A DNA stretch of 64,000 bases from Argopecten irradians. Lineage: Eukaryota > Mollusca > Bivalvia > Pectinida > Pectinidae. Location: the NCBI RefSeq assembly GCF_041381155.1, contig NC_091135.1:8547620-8611619 (forward strand), written 5' to 3'. Shown here in pieces: positions 36,015 to 49,598 of the stretch. The notes under the pieces were generated by a model. It had not been told where the DNA came from. It searched no databases and saw only the letters and a list, made by a program, of their open reading frames with translations. The position numbers and the translations under genes are program-made. How positions within the stretch are numbered: position 1 is the stretch's first letter; each line of letters begins with the position of its first letter.

Positions 36015-38240
36015 GTGATAGTGTTACTCTTGCCCTTTTTATAGTGCTATCTCACTGAAACATTCGGTCAAAGATACTGAGCAACACATCCATCCAGTCA
36101 TTTTATACAACACTCCCATTCAGTCACTTTATACAACACATCCATCCAATCACTACATTAAACAACACATCCATCCAGCATTTTATACACCACATCCATT
36201 CTGTAACTTCCAACAACACATCCATTCGGTCACTTTATACAACACACCCATCCAGTCACCACTTTAAACAACACATCCATCGAGTCACTTTATACAACAC
36301 ATCCATTCAGTCACTTTATACAACACATCCATCAGTCACTTTATACAACACATCCATCAGTCACTTAACAACACATCCATTCAGTCACTTTATACAACAC
36401 ATCCATTCAGTCACGTTATACAACACACATCCATCCATCCAGTCACTTTATACAACACATCCATTCAGTCATTTATAACACACATCATCATCAACCACTT
36501 TATACAACATCACTTACCACACTTCAGTCACTTTATCATACATACATACACACATCCATTATACAACATCAGTCACTCACACTATTATATACAAACAACC
36601 ATCAGTCACTTATACAACACCATCCATCCACCATCACTTTATCATTTATACAACACCCATCCATCACTTATACAACACACATCCATCACTTTATTATACA
36701 ACACCCATCAGTCACTTCATACAACACATCATACACATCCATCAGTCTACATCTTATACAACACCATCCATCACTATACACACATATACATCACACATCC
36801 ATTCCATCAGTCTACTAAACACACACCATCAGCCTTATACAACACATCCATCATCATTATACAACACACATCACACATCAACCATCCATCCCACTTAACA
36901 ACCACCATCATCACTTAACAACCACCATCCAGTCATTATACAACACCATCATCATTTAACAACACACACATCATCATTTATACAACACACATAACATTCA
37001 CTTATACATCACACACAACCATCCATCCGCGTTATACAACACATCCATTCAGTCACTTTATACAGCACATTTATCCAGTCACTTTATACAACACAACCAT
37101 CCAGTCACTTTATACAACACACCCATCCAGTCACTTCATACAACACATCCATTTAATCAATTTATACAACACACCCATCCAGTCACTTCATACAACACAT
37201 CCATTCAATCAATTTTAATCAATTTATACAACACATCCATCCAGTCACTTCATACAACACATCCATTCAATCAATTTATACAACACACCCATCCAGTCAC
37301 TTCATACAACACATCCATCCAGTCACTTTATACAACACATCTATTTAGCCACTTTATACAACACATCCGTTCAGTCACTTTATACAACACATCCATCCAG
37401 CCACTTTATACAACACATCCATCCAGTCAATTCATACAACACATCCATTCAATCAATTTATACAACACACCCATCCAGTCAATCTATACAACACATCCAT
37501 CCAGTCACTTCATACAACACATCTATCCAGTCACCTCATACAACACACCCATCCAGTCACTTCATACAACACATCCATCCAGTCACTTTATACAACACAG
37601 CCATCCACTCACTTCTTACAACACACCCATCCAGTCACTTTATACAACACATCCATTCAGTCAATTCATACAACACATCCATCCAGTCACTTCATACAAC
37701 ACATCCATCCAGTCACTTTATACAACACATCCATCCAGTCACTTCATACAACACATCCATTCAATCAAGTTATACAACACACCCATCCAGTCACTTTATA
37801 CAACACATCCATTCAATCAAGTTATACAACACACCCATCCAGTCACTTTATACAACACATTCATCCAGTCACTTTATACAACACATCCATCCACTCACTT
37901 TATACAACACATCCATCCAGTCAATTCATACAACACATCCATTCAATCAAGTTATACAACACACCCATCCAGTCACTTTATACAACACATCCATTCAATC
38001 AAGTTATACAACACACCCATCCAGTCACTTTATACAACACATCCATTCAATCAAGTTATACAACACACCCATCCAGTCACTTTATACAACACATCCATCC
38101 AGTCACTTTATACAACACATCCATCCAGTCACTTCATACAACACATCCATTCACTCACTTTATACAACACACCCATCCACTCATTTTATACAACACGTCC
38201 ATCCAGTCACGTTATACTGACAGCATACGAACCTGTAACA
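36015..38240. repeat. 26-bp minisatellite (~80 copies) inside a dispersed element
   Basis: The array runs from about 36084 to 38216. The unit is CAACACATCCATCCAGTCAC plus TTTATA (26 bp), with common variants TTCATA, TTCAATCA and CACCC. The left flank (36015-36083: CCTTTTTATAGTGCTATCTC ACTGAAACATTCGG) and right flank (TTATACTGACAGC..GAACC) are the two halves of the element seen unexpanded at 3232-3450. Units are clean at both sides, but from about 36470 to 37030 they are ragged and shortened. No open frame through it is meaningful. Confidence 0.92.
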
Positions 38241-41164
38241 CCAAACCCGGTACATTATGTGGTAAGCAGAGGAAGACAAACTGTGGCGTGTACTAGCTTG
38301 GGGGCAAAACTCTGATTCTTCCTCAAAGGGATGTGCGACCACATCATAACTAATAATGAGACGGGGGTATGTAGGGACTCTAAGTAGGTAAAAGAAAACA
38401 TTGTGTGATACAGAATATCGCCCACTGTTAACGTCAGAGAACAACAGACCTATACAAACAATGAATCCATTTATTGTTTTCGTGAAATGAAAATTTTTGA
38501 ACAAATGTCAACAAAATAATATTAATTTAAACCGAATTCATAATACATAAACGATAAGGGGGGATTTTTACTTTATATGAATCGGCCTTCACGTCTTTTC
38601 AGCATGTCTAAGTAAAAAAAAGCCTTATAAAATAGAGGTGACTTTTCAAGGGATTTCTAAAGATCAGTGGAACAAAGAGACGTATGATAATTGTAAATGA
38701 TGAATGATGTGATTATATGCAGTAAGTAGCCCTGAAGTAATTAGACAGTCCCACAATTTACCTCCACAACTTACACGGTTATATGTGTAATCAGCTGATA
38801 TCACGCCAGGACATTTGTGTTTCCAAGGGTGAATTTGTCACCCTATAATTATGATCAGATGTATTCACATGACTTTCATTATATATGGTTTAAATCATAT
38901 CACAAACGTTTATTGCACAGGTGATAATTAATAATTATACTATGAATAATTATATGTTTCAATATTTACAGTGCATGCGTCCTGTAATATTTGATACAAA
39001 GAATGACTGTCTCAAAATTAAAAAAGAAGATATTTTTTCTTCATTTGCAGTATCCAAACATCAAGTCATGTGCCACTGTTTATGGTAAATGTCACAAGTG
39101 TCAGAAATGCAATCACGTTAGATGACAGTACACCAAAGAGGACACACACTTTACCTGGTTTGAATATCTTTTAGACACTTTCTTCTATTAGGTGTCTTTG
39201 TAGAAGTCGAATTATGACAATACACACTTTCAAAAAAGCCCAAAAATTAATTAATTTATCTATATAAGAGCTAAAGTTCTTTGTATCATATGCAGATATC
39301 CAAAATACATGATTATTTCAATATCAAAATATGTGGACATGAAAAAAGGCTTGTTGGATTGGATTTTATTTAAAAAATATATATAATCCTCATCATTTCA
39401 TTGCAATTTGAAAAAAACTAACTTTTGTAATAAGTTTCAAGAGAACCGCAAGTTACGCAATTCCGTTTCCTGCATATCTTTATAGTACAACCGGACTATT
39501 TTCTGAAAACAAGTTAACATTTTAAGGGAAAAAATATTAATTTTGACCGCCGCAGCGACGTTACAAGTCTGCATGGGTAGCAATTGTATCCTACCTTAGA
39601 ATACACGAGTGTATTGCATATGGTACACTAGTATTATACTCATCACATCGTGGTACACACGACATCGTTCTGAGGCATTTTGAATCATTCATTGGGTAGC
39701 TTTGTTGTACCACATGCAACCTACATGCCATCCTTTAATCAGTTTGAATAATGACTCGACAGAATACACGCATGTTTGTAAAGAATCTTCGATGAAACAT
39801 ATACTTAAGCTTCAAATACATATTTTCTGGTTTATTTTTCATTTTTATTCATGGTTGGGTTTTATTCGTCTCCCACATGTATCGTCAAAAATTATTATAA
39901 TAAACTCACTTACGTGACCTAACATTCACTGATTAGAGCCATATAATGTGTAGTAAAATGTGTTTTACATATATAAGTTAATTGTAAAGCAATAATATAG
40001 ATGTATGGTGGAAAACTATTTGAATATGATTTATACACGTAGCTTATATTTTAGATAACTATCGATTGGCTGTTTATGATGACTAGGCGAATATTATTAT
40101 TTCTTGTACATTTAGTATTTAAGAGTCACAATTTCATGACCGATTATAGGTTGATAGCGATTTAGAGTCATGTAATTCTACTGTACATTTGCTTAAAACT
40201 TTTCCGCGGCGAATTTCGGACGCAAAATACGCGAAATTTATTGCACGCTATAACGATATGGTCTCCTCTGTTATCGTTCAGTATCATCCATTCCTCTGTT
40301 GTTGATATCTGATATTGATTTATAGTGCCATCCACAAATAACATTGATGTATATAAAAAAAATATCGTTGATAAATGAAGGAACGCGTTTTCCTCTGGAA
40401 CATCTTATTTTATTTTCTAAATAAATTCTTCCATATGATTTTTTCTTTCTATTTACCCTTCATTTTCGGTTGGATTTAATTCATTTTTTGTGTGTGGGTT
40501 CGTATGTGTGATACCTGACTACATTTTACATGTTTACTGAGTTTATTGTAACTGCCATTGTAGCGGTAGTTGAATAGATACCATTGTGAATTGGATTTAT
40601 GTGATCCAAATACTAAAATATTAAAACAAATATGACTAATACTAAAACCATAACAACAACGAACACGACAGAGAGATTATAAATTATTCATTGTTCGTGA
40701 TGATCATGAACGATATAATATATTGATTGATGGATAATATTGATTATATTTGATTTTTTTTAGATTAGCAGTTTTATGATGCGTAAAGAATCATTTATTA
40801 TGCAACATTACCATTTATATATTTAGTATTTATTATTAATCTAGAGCATCATCGCGACATAAACTGTTCACACGTCTGAAAGGTAAAAACTATGATTTAC
40901 GTCCGTGCCTGATTAGACCATGTGATAACGAGTTTGCAAGGAAAAGATAAATAATTGATTCGGAGTAAAGATACATTATATACTAACAACATTGTCGTGT
41001 GTAAATGTCGTCAGGTTTACAGTTTTCAATTGAAATGAATTCGTTATAAAAATCTGTTAAACCATTTCCACAATATTGATATCCTTTCAATAGAAATTCA
41101 TATACATATGTATATGGGTACAGGTGTTGATACGGTCTGTTTAAAATGTCGACAGTTTCATTTT
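38241..41164. other. Right flank of the minisatellite element and intergenic DNA
   Basis: 38241-38410 continues as moderately GC-rich unique-looking sequence (GGTACATTATGTGGTAAGCAG and on) and is probably the rest of the mobile element around the array. A 107-codon minus-strand open frame over it starts in AT-rich flank and runs into the array, so I do not take it as a gene. The rest is AT-rich with nothing recognised. Confidence 0.4.
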
Positions 41165-41400
41165 ACATTTATAGGTTCTTACAATTTAGGTTTTATTAGT
41201 TTAACGACCTATTGACAGCCAGAGTCATGTAAGGACGTACCAGGTTTGTTGGTGGATGTATCCAGACAAAAACCACCGACCAGCGGTCAGTACCTGGCAA
41301 CTGCCCCACATGGGATACGGACTCGCATCCCAGAGGTGGAGGGCTTGTGGTAATATGACGTGACATTTTAACCACTCGGCCTCCGCAGCCACAGATTAAT
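41165..41400 (-). mobile_element. tRNA-derived SINE
   Basis: On the minus strand it reads GCGGAGGCCGAGTGGTTAAA (A-box-like), then GATGCGAGTCCGTATCCC (B-box-like) and CATGTGGGGCAGTTGCC. A body follows, and the 3' end CTCTGGCTGTCAATAGGTCG TTAAACTAATAAAACC. The head resembles a tRNA of the Ser/Leu type, and the tail matches the plus-strand copy at 52246-52420. The open frame across it is incidental. Confidence 0.7.
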
Positions 41401-44400
41401 TCATACAAGCATAAAAAAAATTCGAAATGGTATCTGGTGACGTGTGGTATTTTGTAGTTATGTGAACATTCTGTGTAAGCGGCATTTCAAATCCATGCCT
41501 AAATGTAGTTTGTGTGGTATATATATTAATGGGCCTATCACAAATAGTACTTAATGCATCCTTAAACATGCATTGTCAATTGCTTTGAAGGACCAGTGAT
41601 TTGATGATTTTAAATATATATAGTTGACAATCATTATCTATTCGATAAAACGACAAAAGATACTGTTCCGGCTTTACAACCAGAACCCAAAGACTATTGT
41701 GATTTACTTTTAATTTAAAATTCAGATAAAAAATACATAATTCAATCACGGCTGAAATATCAGAACACCGTCATAATTTTAAATCCTGTGAATATAATTT
41801 TCATCTTTGAATCAAAGGAAATATTAATTTATCTACTTTATTTTCTTTTATAACTTATTGCTTTGCAGAATCTATACTACGGTGACTGGGAACTGACTGA
41901 CAAATATATATTGCGGTCAAAAACAATAGTATTGCTTAATTAATAACACAATATGTTAAAAGTGAACAAATTCAGTATGCAGTCAGGAAACCATTTCATT
42001 TGCGGGTTTTGTGGCGGAGTTTGGCAACCTCCCCATACAGTATTTTTTTTTAACTTGTATAATTGTTATTTTCGGATACATGCTTTTATTTCCTTATGTG
42101 TTATAAGGTTTTGTTATGCTATGGCTATGTAATTCGTATGTTGACATTTATATATTTATAGATTAACATATTGTGGTCATGTACATTATTTTTTTTTTTT
42201 TTTTTGTGACAGGACTGAAAATGCATAAATATAAGAATATAGTGTAGCTTGTCTAAACAGGAAGTCATCGGAACCAGGATAGTTGGCCAGCGAAATACAC
42301 AGGAATCAGGATTATACTGTAATACATTAATTTCCATGTCCGTTCCCAGCCACCATCAAGTCACAGACAAATAAAATGAAGATATACGGTCTGTTCTGTC
42401 TTCACTACACATATATTTACGAGGTTTTTGTTAACCCTTTAAGCAACCTGTGCCTAAGTCTAAATTCACAAACGTTTTAAGTACTGAAAGGTCAATACAA
42501 TGATCGATAGAGGTATTAGTGTCTTTGTTCTCCATCACAAAGATACCTAATTACAAGCCAAACTCTTCATTCGTTACCTACTTCAGTCCCGAATGACAAA
42601 GGTCTACCTAGTTTACCGTATACCTACACACGTTTTGTTTTAAGTCTCAATCATGTGACAACAGCTTTTGAATCTCTGGTATACTATCGTTTACCTTTTG
42701 ATTGTTTGCCTTAATAGAGTTTATGAATGGACCAATTTGCTACATTTGTCCACGGTTTTGCCCTTTCGTAAGTCTCTCAGTACGGAGGATTATCCCCCAG
42801 ATAACGGAGCGTCGATACACACAGGCTTTATTGACACATGCTATTTATAGACCGCGAGGAAGATATTGGTAAATATTGGTCTGTTTGCCTTTTGTGGGTT
42901 TGTTCAAATATGATATGAAGGTGTGAAAAAGGCAATAAATGTGATCACTTTAGTCTTCTTTAGAAATCTGTACAACATTTAAGAGAGCTTTTAATTACAT
43001 ATATGGTAACTGAGGTTAATGTCACAAAATGGGTGCAAATACTGATTTCATACCCAAAAGAAATTGCCAGTACTTTAGGCCAACTTATAGATCTCAATAC
43101 GTTTTTAATTCAGTTTATAAAATTGTTTGTTTTGTTGATATCAAAATGTTATTTGTGTTTTAAACCTGTCGTTTATATTCTGCATGTTGAATTTCACAGG
43201 CTTTTATTGCAAATTTCCATCGTACTTAATATGCTGTTTTGATGATATTTGTTTACATTTTATTTGAAGGGATAATGAGCAACACGCACTTACGTATAAT
43301 GAATTACTTTTAAGTGGGCCATGAAATATATTTAAAAAACCATCAACAATAAGCACAATGGTTCTAAAACAATAACAGAATTAAAAGGAATCTTCGACTA
43401 GAATTATGAATGATTTTAGATATATATACATGATAAAGTAAACTCCATGACCACACAAACGCACATGAACCATATACTATTTCAAACAAATTCCGGAAAA
43501 GGTTTTCAAAACAAAGAACTTTTTTTATAATGTTTCAGTTACATTTTCTATGTATTCAGACAACCCTGGTCTGTCCTCGTTAGATAATTTAAAGTAACTT
43601 TTTCTGCAACAGTTGTAAAAAAAAGTAATTAAAAAAAATCCCATTCCTTTCTGTTTGTATACATATTACTGTTCAAATGGGGCATATAAGTAATTCCACC
43701 AGAGTGGACAGAGTATTTTCAAATTAATGAGTCGATCTGCCCCTTTATCAAGACACAAAAAGTATCAGATTTATATGGAAAAGATGGTCTCAAAACATTT
43801 ACATAATATAAAATACATAGAAGTGACAAAAGACAATACACAGTATAAACGAAAGGGACAAAACAGGACAATATGGAAAAATTCCGGATCATAAATTACC
43901 CAGTAGTAGTTTAAATGTTGGTGATTCGACAGTTTAAGTTTACTTAGCATCGGAAATAACAAGTGTTAAAACGATTGAAATATAACAATATAAAAAGTCA
44001 AATACCATTTAACGCAGATTATTAAACAAAGTAGAGATTACGAGAGACCAAGGTGCTCAGGACTGTCAAGCGTTTTCTGCTACATTACATAATGCTCTAT
44101 ACTGACGTAAAGGGCTATCGCAGTAATCAAATAAAAACTTCACGAAAAAGATCAAACAGTTATTAATATCAAATGATTAGAAGTTCTTAGGGTCATGATG
44201 GAAACTAAAAGACATATATTTTAATCAACATTCTTTTCATAAACACCCGAGTTATGTACTTCTTTTTAAATAGTAAAAAAATTCCTTAAACTAATAAGAC
44301 AAGAAACATGCCCTTTGGAGCCAAATGTAAAATGGGACGTAACTTTAATCAACATGTAGGTATAGGATATAACTAGTATTCTATAAATAGTGGACCTTCC

Positions 44401-47400
44401 ATTAACCAGACTTTCTCTTTTTCTTATAAAACCGTCGTCCAGATTGCGGATATGACGAACAACTCAGTTTTACGTTTTCAAGTGCTCAGGTCCTTTGATC
44501 ACTGGTTTTGGAATCCAAATTGTTTTACCAATGTTGGTTGACTATTTTTTTCCTTAATGTTTTTGGCATAATTAATTTCTATTTGCTTTTTTGGGTTTTT
44601 TTCAAATTGAGATCAATGTAAATCTTATGAATATTTTAAAGTGCTTATCCCCGGTATTAAATGTATGGGGATTTGCCCTTAAAATATCAAAAAGATCCAC
44701 ATTTAACGTTACCGATTGCAGACAATATGTTGTATCTAAAAGTGAAATTAACCTTTGCAAAGTGATTTGCAGTCGTCTTCCGAGTCTTTCTAAAACAGAA
44801 GGATCTTAGGATCATTGAAAATATTTTTTAAAAGTTTATATGAATGTAAAAATTCGATGAAAGGCACAGTGACTTAATATTTCCTGTGTCGTATTTATAA
44901 TATTAACTGTGTAGGTTTGTTCCTAGACCAATATGATAAAATTGGTAAAGGACTTTTTCATACGACGAAAAATATCAATGCATTTATATGCGTATGGTTT
45001 TGCTATATTTGTGTTTTCAAACATCAACAATTTTAAATGAAGTGGAAAATGCATTGTTCTTACCTGTACTTGGTTGGAATTCGTCTAGCTGTCATGTTGA
45101 GATGAAAGAAATCCTAAAGGCTTAAAAATGACTCCATTGTTACGTTTGGAATATCAGCATTTGTGCAATATGCATGAATTAAGTTGTGTATGAGCTAAGT
45201 GCAACTTCCGTTATTTTGCATACAGGAATGCATTGTCAAGTACTATCATTCCGGCCGTTCGGGATAACGTGTTGTGGCCCTAGTAAACTCGTTACCATAC
45301 CTATGGATGATGATGTTAGCCGATACAATCTGATCCTGACAGCGAAAGTGAATTATATCACCTCGTAATTAGTTAGCATTACATCGTCACGGTTTACTGT
45401 TCACCATAAAAGTAGAAAATCAATATCTACAAAAATAAATCAGTAATCAACACATTCATGACGTCTTGTTTGCTGTCAATACATTCAGGCCAATTTATGA
45501 CAATCCTTGTTAATCCATCAGTGACTTTATAACAACAACAGACGTTAAGGAAAAATGTGCAAACAACACTGTAATTCTTCCCGATAGATTTTCAGTTAAT
45601 TCCTTTCATATGTCAGACATATCTTCTACACTAAGTAATTCATAAGTCAACGTCAATCGATACAACGATTGTTTCTTTGAGTTATTGATATCTCAGTAAC
45701 GTTTTACAAATCCCTGACAGTGTTGCGTAATCCAACCCAATATGTTCAAGACGTTGTTGCAAAAGGCGTTCAATAAACACCCTAAAACACAAATTATAGA
45801 TACTTAAAATGCTGTCAAATGTACATGGCCAATCCGATGTCATTGGAATACTTCATCAGGACATACTGTGACCAGTCTTCTAAGAAACGTTTCAAACAGC
45901 AAAAACATCTTCCAAATCTAAATTCATTCCTGCTATGGCCATTTCACATATACGGAATGTTAATCTAATGTTTGATGTCCGGGACGAGCCCAATAATACC
46001 TGTCTGTTATATATGGCTGAGAGTTTAAATCGACTCCTATTGCAATAAGTGTACACAATATACTTGATCGGCTATGACAAAGAGACTGGGGCATGATCTA
46101 TTGGCTATCTCCCTTTATCGATAACAACTGTCCACAGCTCTTTAGAAACCACCTATTCTCTCTTCCACTGTTCATCGGATTGTGTGGGCCATTCAATACA
46201 AATAAAGGAGGGTACACTCGGCTCCAGACTTTTAAAAACACAAATAGTTTGGGTAATTCTATATGCTACCATTGTTTTCATCCTTACTTTATAATAATTA
46301 GGATAGAATGTATTTTTAAATTCGTTTCAAAATCAATTATTTACTGTTGATAAATATATTTCTAGTTTAAATTATGACGTGATAATTGATATTTTGGATT
46401 TATAAACATGTGTGTAATTGACAATTAAAAAAAGGACTGGGGAAATTAAATTCAATGACCAGGTTTCAATTACGATAGTAAATGAACAATTGGTATAATT
46501 ATTAATAGTACATCTGTAATTATGCTTTTGTCGAAAATCCAATTGTGACTCAAAGAAAAGGAATCACCGCATGCAATTACCATTGCAGGAATTGGTAGCA
46601 GTACAAACAATTCCATGGATGGTACACAATCATATCTTAGACAATTATGTTTGATAATCAAGCTTGTTTGTGTATTAAAAGAAGACCGTGGTGTATATAT
46701 ATATATCAATGTATTGCATAAGCAATACTTTCAAGGCACATTCAGACCTAAGTAATCGCTGAAATGGTTAATCAGAGATGAATCACCTCCGGCTGTAGTC
46801 TTTATAACTACTAACTCTTACTAATATCACCATGTTCATATACTTTGGTAGGTTGTTTTAATTATATTCTATATCTTGTGTGAAATAAATAAACATATAT
46901 CTGTATACAGTTGCTGTCTTTGGATAACATTCATACAGCGTATAATCAACTCTAAAACAACTCAAATATTAGCTTCCCAAAAAACCTAAGTGGGCTACCT
47001 ACGCGTAAACTAAACCCTAACGATACTACTTTTAGTACGTGCTGAAATTCCCCGTTCCGCATTTTAGTGTGTTTAGTATTACACCACTATAGATATATTT
47101 GTTCCACATGTAAATGGAACCAGAGTTAATTAAAAATGTCAGAGTAATTACTAGAGAATCGTAATTCAGCATACTTTTACCACGAATGCGTGTTCTACAC
47201 TGAAATTTGAACGGATGCAACATCTGTGTGACTATGATTTATCAGGAAGATGGCGTCCGAATCCGGACAGATTCAAGTCTGTTTCCGTAATTAGTTTTAA
47301 TATTGCTTCGACAGGTAGTGCTTGTAACACACGAATTAACCTCTGGTTCAAGCGTTCTTGCTACACGACTATCCTGCAAAATGGCGTGAATTGCTTATGA

Positions 47401-48213
47401 AATTAATTGCTACGCCTCAGGCAGCGTAGCAATAACGACCGATTCAAGAGACCTCCTGTTAAGCACTCAATCATATGGAATCTGTCACGTTCAACATAGA
47501 GAAAAATGGTGTTTATTTTAATTTTTGCTACATACTAAGGGAAAAACACTGGAAAATTGAGTTTTATTACAATAAAGTGAGATACAACTAGCATACCACA
47601 GTCTCTCAAATCTATCACACACTCACCACATGCAATACAGCCTGTAGAGTGGAACCCGGTAATGAAATGCAAATACGACATTAACAAAAATAAATAAAAC
47701 ATCCAACAGCCGCTCTACTTAAAATTGAATTTTTCAAAATTCATTTGGGAGTTTCTTTGAATTAACGGACCACCATCATTTAATATTCAACGAGTGATTA
47801 CCTCTTTGGAACTGATGTTTGCAGATTGTCTGTTTCAACCTTTGAATTTTTAATATAGTGTTCGATGTTATGAATAAATAAACAGAATGATGTATATTAG
47901 TTATGCGTATTTTCAATCGCGTATTGTACTTAAATACACAGTATTACATAATGCACAAGTGGCTTGTAAATCAAAGACCGTAACATGCCACTACATTATC
48001 CTATCTGATATAATGTATGTTTGCCAATGAATCCGTACATGCAAAATTAAATACCAGTTTACCTCTAAAAGAATTGCATTTTTTTGGAATTAAAATTGTG
48101 AAATTCATTTTTTCTTTGTCTATTTAGAGTACACTCAGATTATTGTGTTATATATGTATAACATGACAAAAAGTTTAAAGTTTATCCTCAAAACAAAGGA
48201 TCAACGTGAAAAA
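41401..48213. other. Long stretch without supportable genes
   Basis: AT-rich on both strands, with no splice-bounded exon that I trust. A perfect 10-bp hairpin (ATTGCTACGC, 8-base loop, GCGTAGCAAT) occurs at 47406-47433, next to a GC-richer patch (47214-47400) containing ATGGCGTCCGAATCCGGACA. This may be a decayed element or an isolated first exon. Nothing else stands out. Confidence 0.4.
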
Positions 48214-49598
48214 GAATACAAAACAAAAACAAAATAGCATCGACTAAATATTACATTGTATAAGGTGTAACAGAACACAAAACTAAAACAAAATTACACG
48301 GACTAAATATTACATTGTATAAGGTGTAACAGAATACAAAACTAAAACAAATGTACACGGACTAAATATTACATTGTATAAGGTGTAACAGAATACAAAA
48401 CTAAAACAAAATAACATCGACTAAATATTACATTGTATAAAGGTGTAACAGAACACAAAACTAAAACAAAATAACATCGACTAAATATTACATTGTATAA
48501 GGTGTAACAGAACACAAAACTAAAACAAAATTACACGGACTAAATATTACATTGTATAAGGTGTAACAGAATACAAAACGAAAACAAAATTACACGGACT
48601 AAATATTACATTGTATAAGGTGTAACAGAATACAAAACTAAAACAAAATTACACGGACTAAATTTTACATTGTATCAGGTGTAACAGAATACAAAACTAA
48701 AACAAAATAACAAGGACTAAATATTACATTGTATAAGGTGTAACAGAACACAAAACTAAAACAAAATTACACGGACTAAATATTACATTGTATAAGGTGT
48801 AACAGAATACAAAACGAAAACAAAATTACACGGACTAAATATGACATTGTATAAGGTGTAACAGAACACAAAACTAAAACAAAATTACACGGACTAAATA
48901 TTACATTGTATAAGGTGTAACAGAATACAAAACGAAAACAAAATTACACGGACTAAATATTACATTGTATCAGGTGTAACAGAATACAAAACTAAAACAA
49001 AATTACACGGACTAAATTTTACATTGTATAAGGTGAACACAAAACTAAAACAAAATTACACGGACTAAATATTACATTGTATAAGGTGTAACAGAATACA
49101 AAACTAAAACAAAATTACACGGACTAAATATTACATTGTATAAGGTGTAACAGAATACAAAACTAAAACAAAATAACATTGACTAAATATTACATTGTAT
49201 AAGGTGTAACAGAATACAAAACTAAAACAAAATTACACGGACTAAATATTACATTGTATAAGGTGTAACAGAATACAAAACTAAAACAAAATTACATCGA
49301 CTAAATATTACATTGTATAAGGTGTAACAGAACACAAAACTAAAACAAAATTACACGGACTAAATATTACATTGTATAAGGTGTAACAGAACACAAAACT
49401 AAAACAAAATTACACGGACTAAATATTACATTGTATAAGGTGTAACAGAACACAAAACTAAAACAAAATAACAAGGACTAAATATTACATTGTATAAGGT
49501 GTAACAGAACACAAAACTAAAACAAAATAACATCGACTAGATATTACATTGTATAAGGTGTAACAGAATACAAAACGAAAAGAAAACATCGACGTAGA
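48214..49598. repeat. 59-bp minisatellite, ~23 copies
   Basis: The unit is ACTAAATATTACATTGTATA AGGTGTAACAGAATACAAAA CTAAAACAAAATTACACGG (59 bp). Copies are highly alike. Variation is confined to a few positions: TTACACGG, TAACATCG or TAACAAGG; GAATAC or GAACAC; ACTAAA or ACGAAA. One unit near 49035 has an 8-base deletion. Each unit contains TTACAC and its inverse GTGTAA. The array sits in otherwise featureless AT-rich DNA. Confidence 0.93.

Noticed and set aside
36084-38216. CRISPR-like array
   Set aside because: Units are contiguous without spacers, in an intron-bearing animal genome. It is a minisatellite.
38181-38504. 107-codon minus-strand open frame
   Set aside because: It runs from AT-rich flank through the mobile-element flank into the minisatellite; no protein-like pattern.
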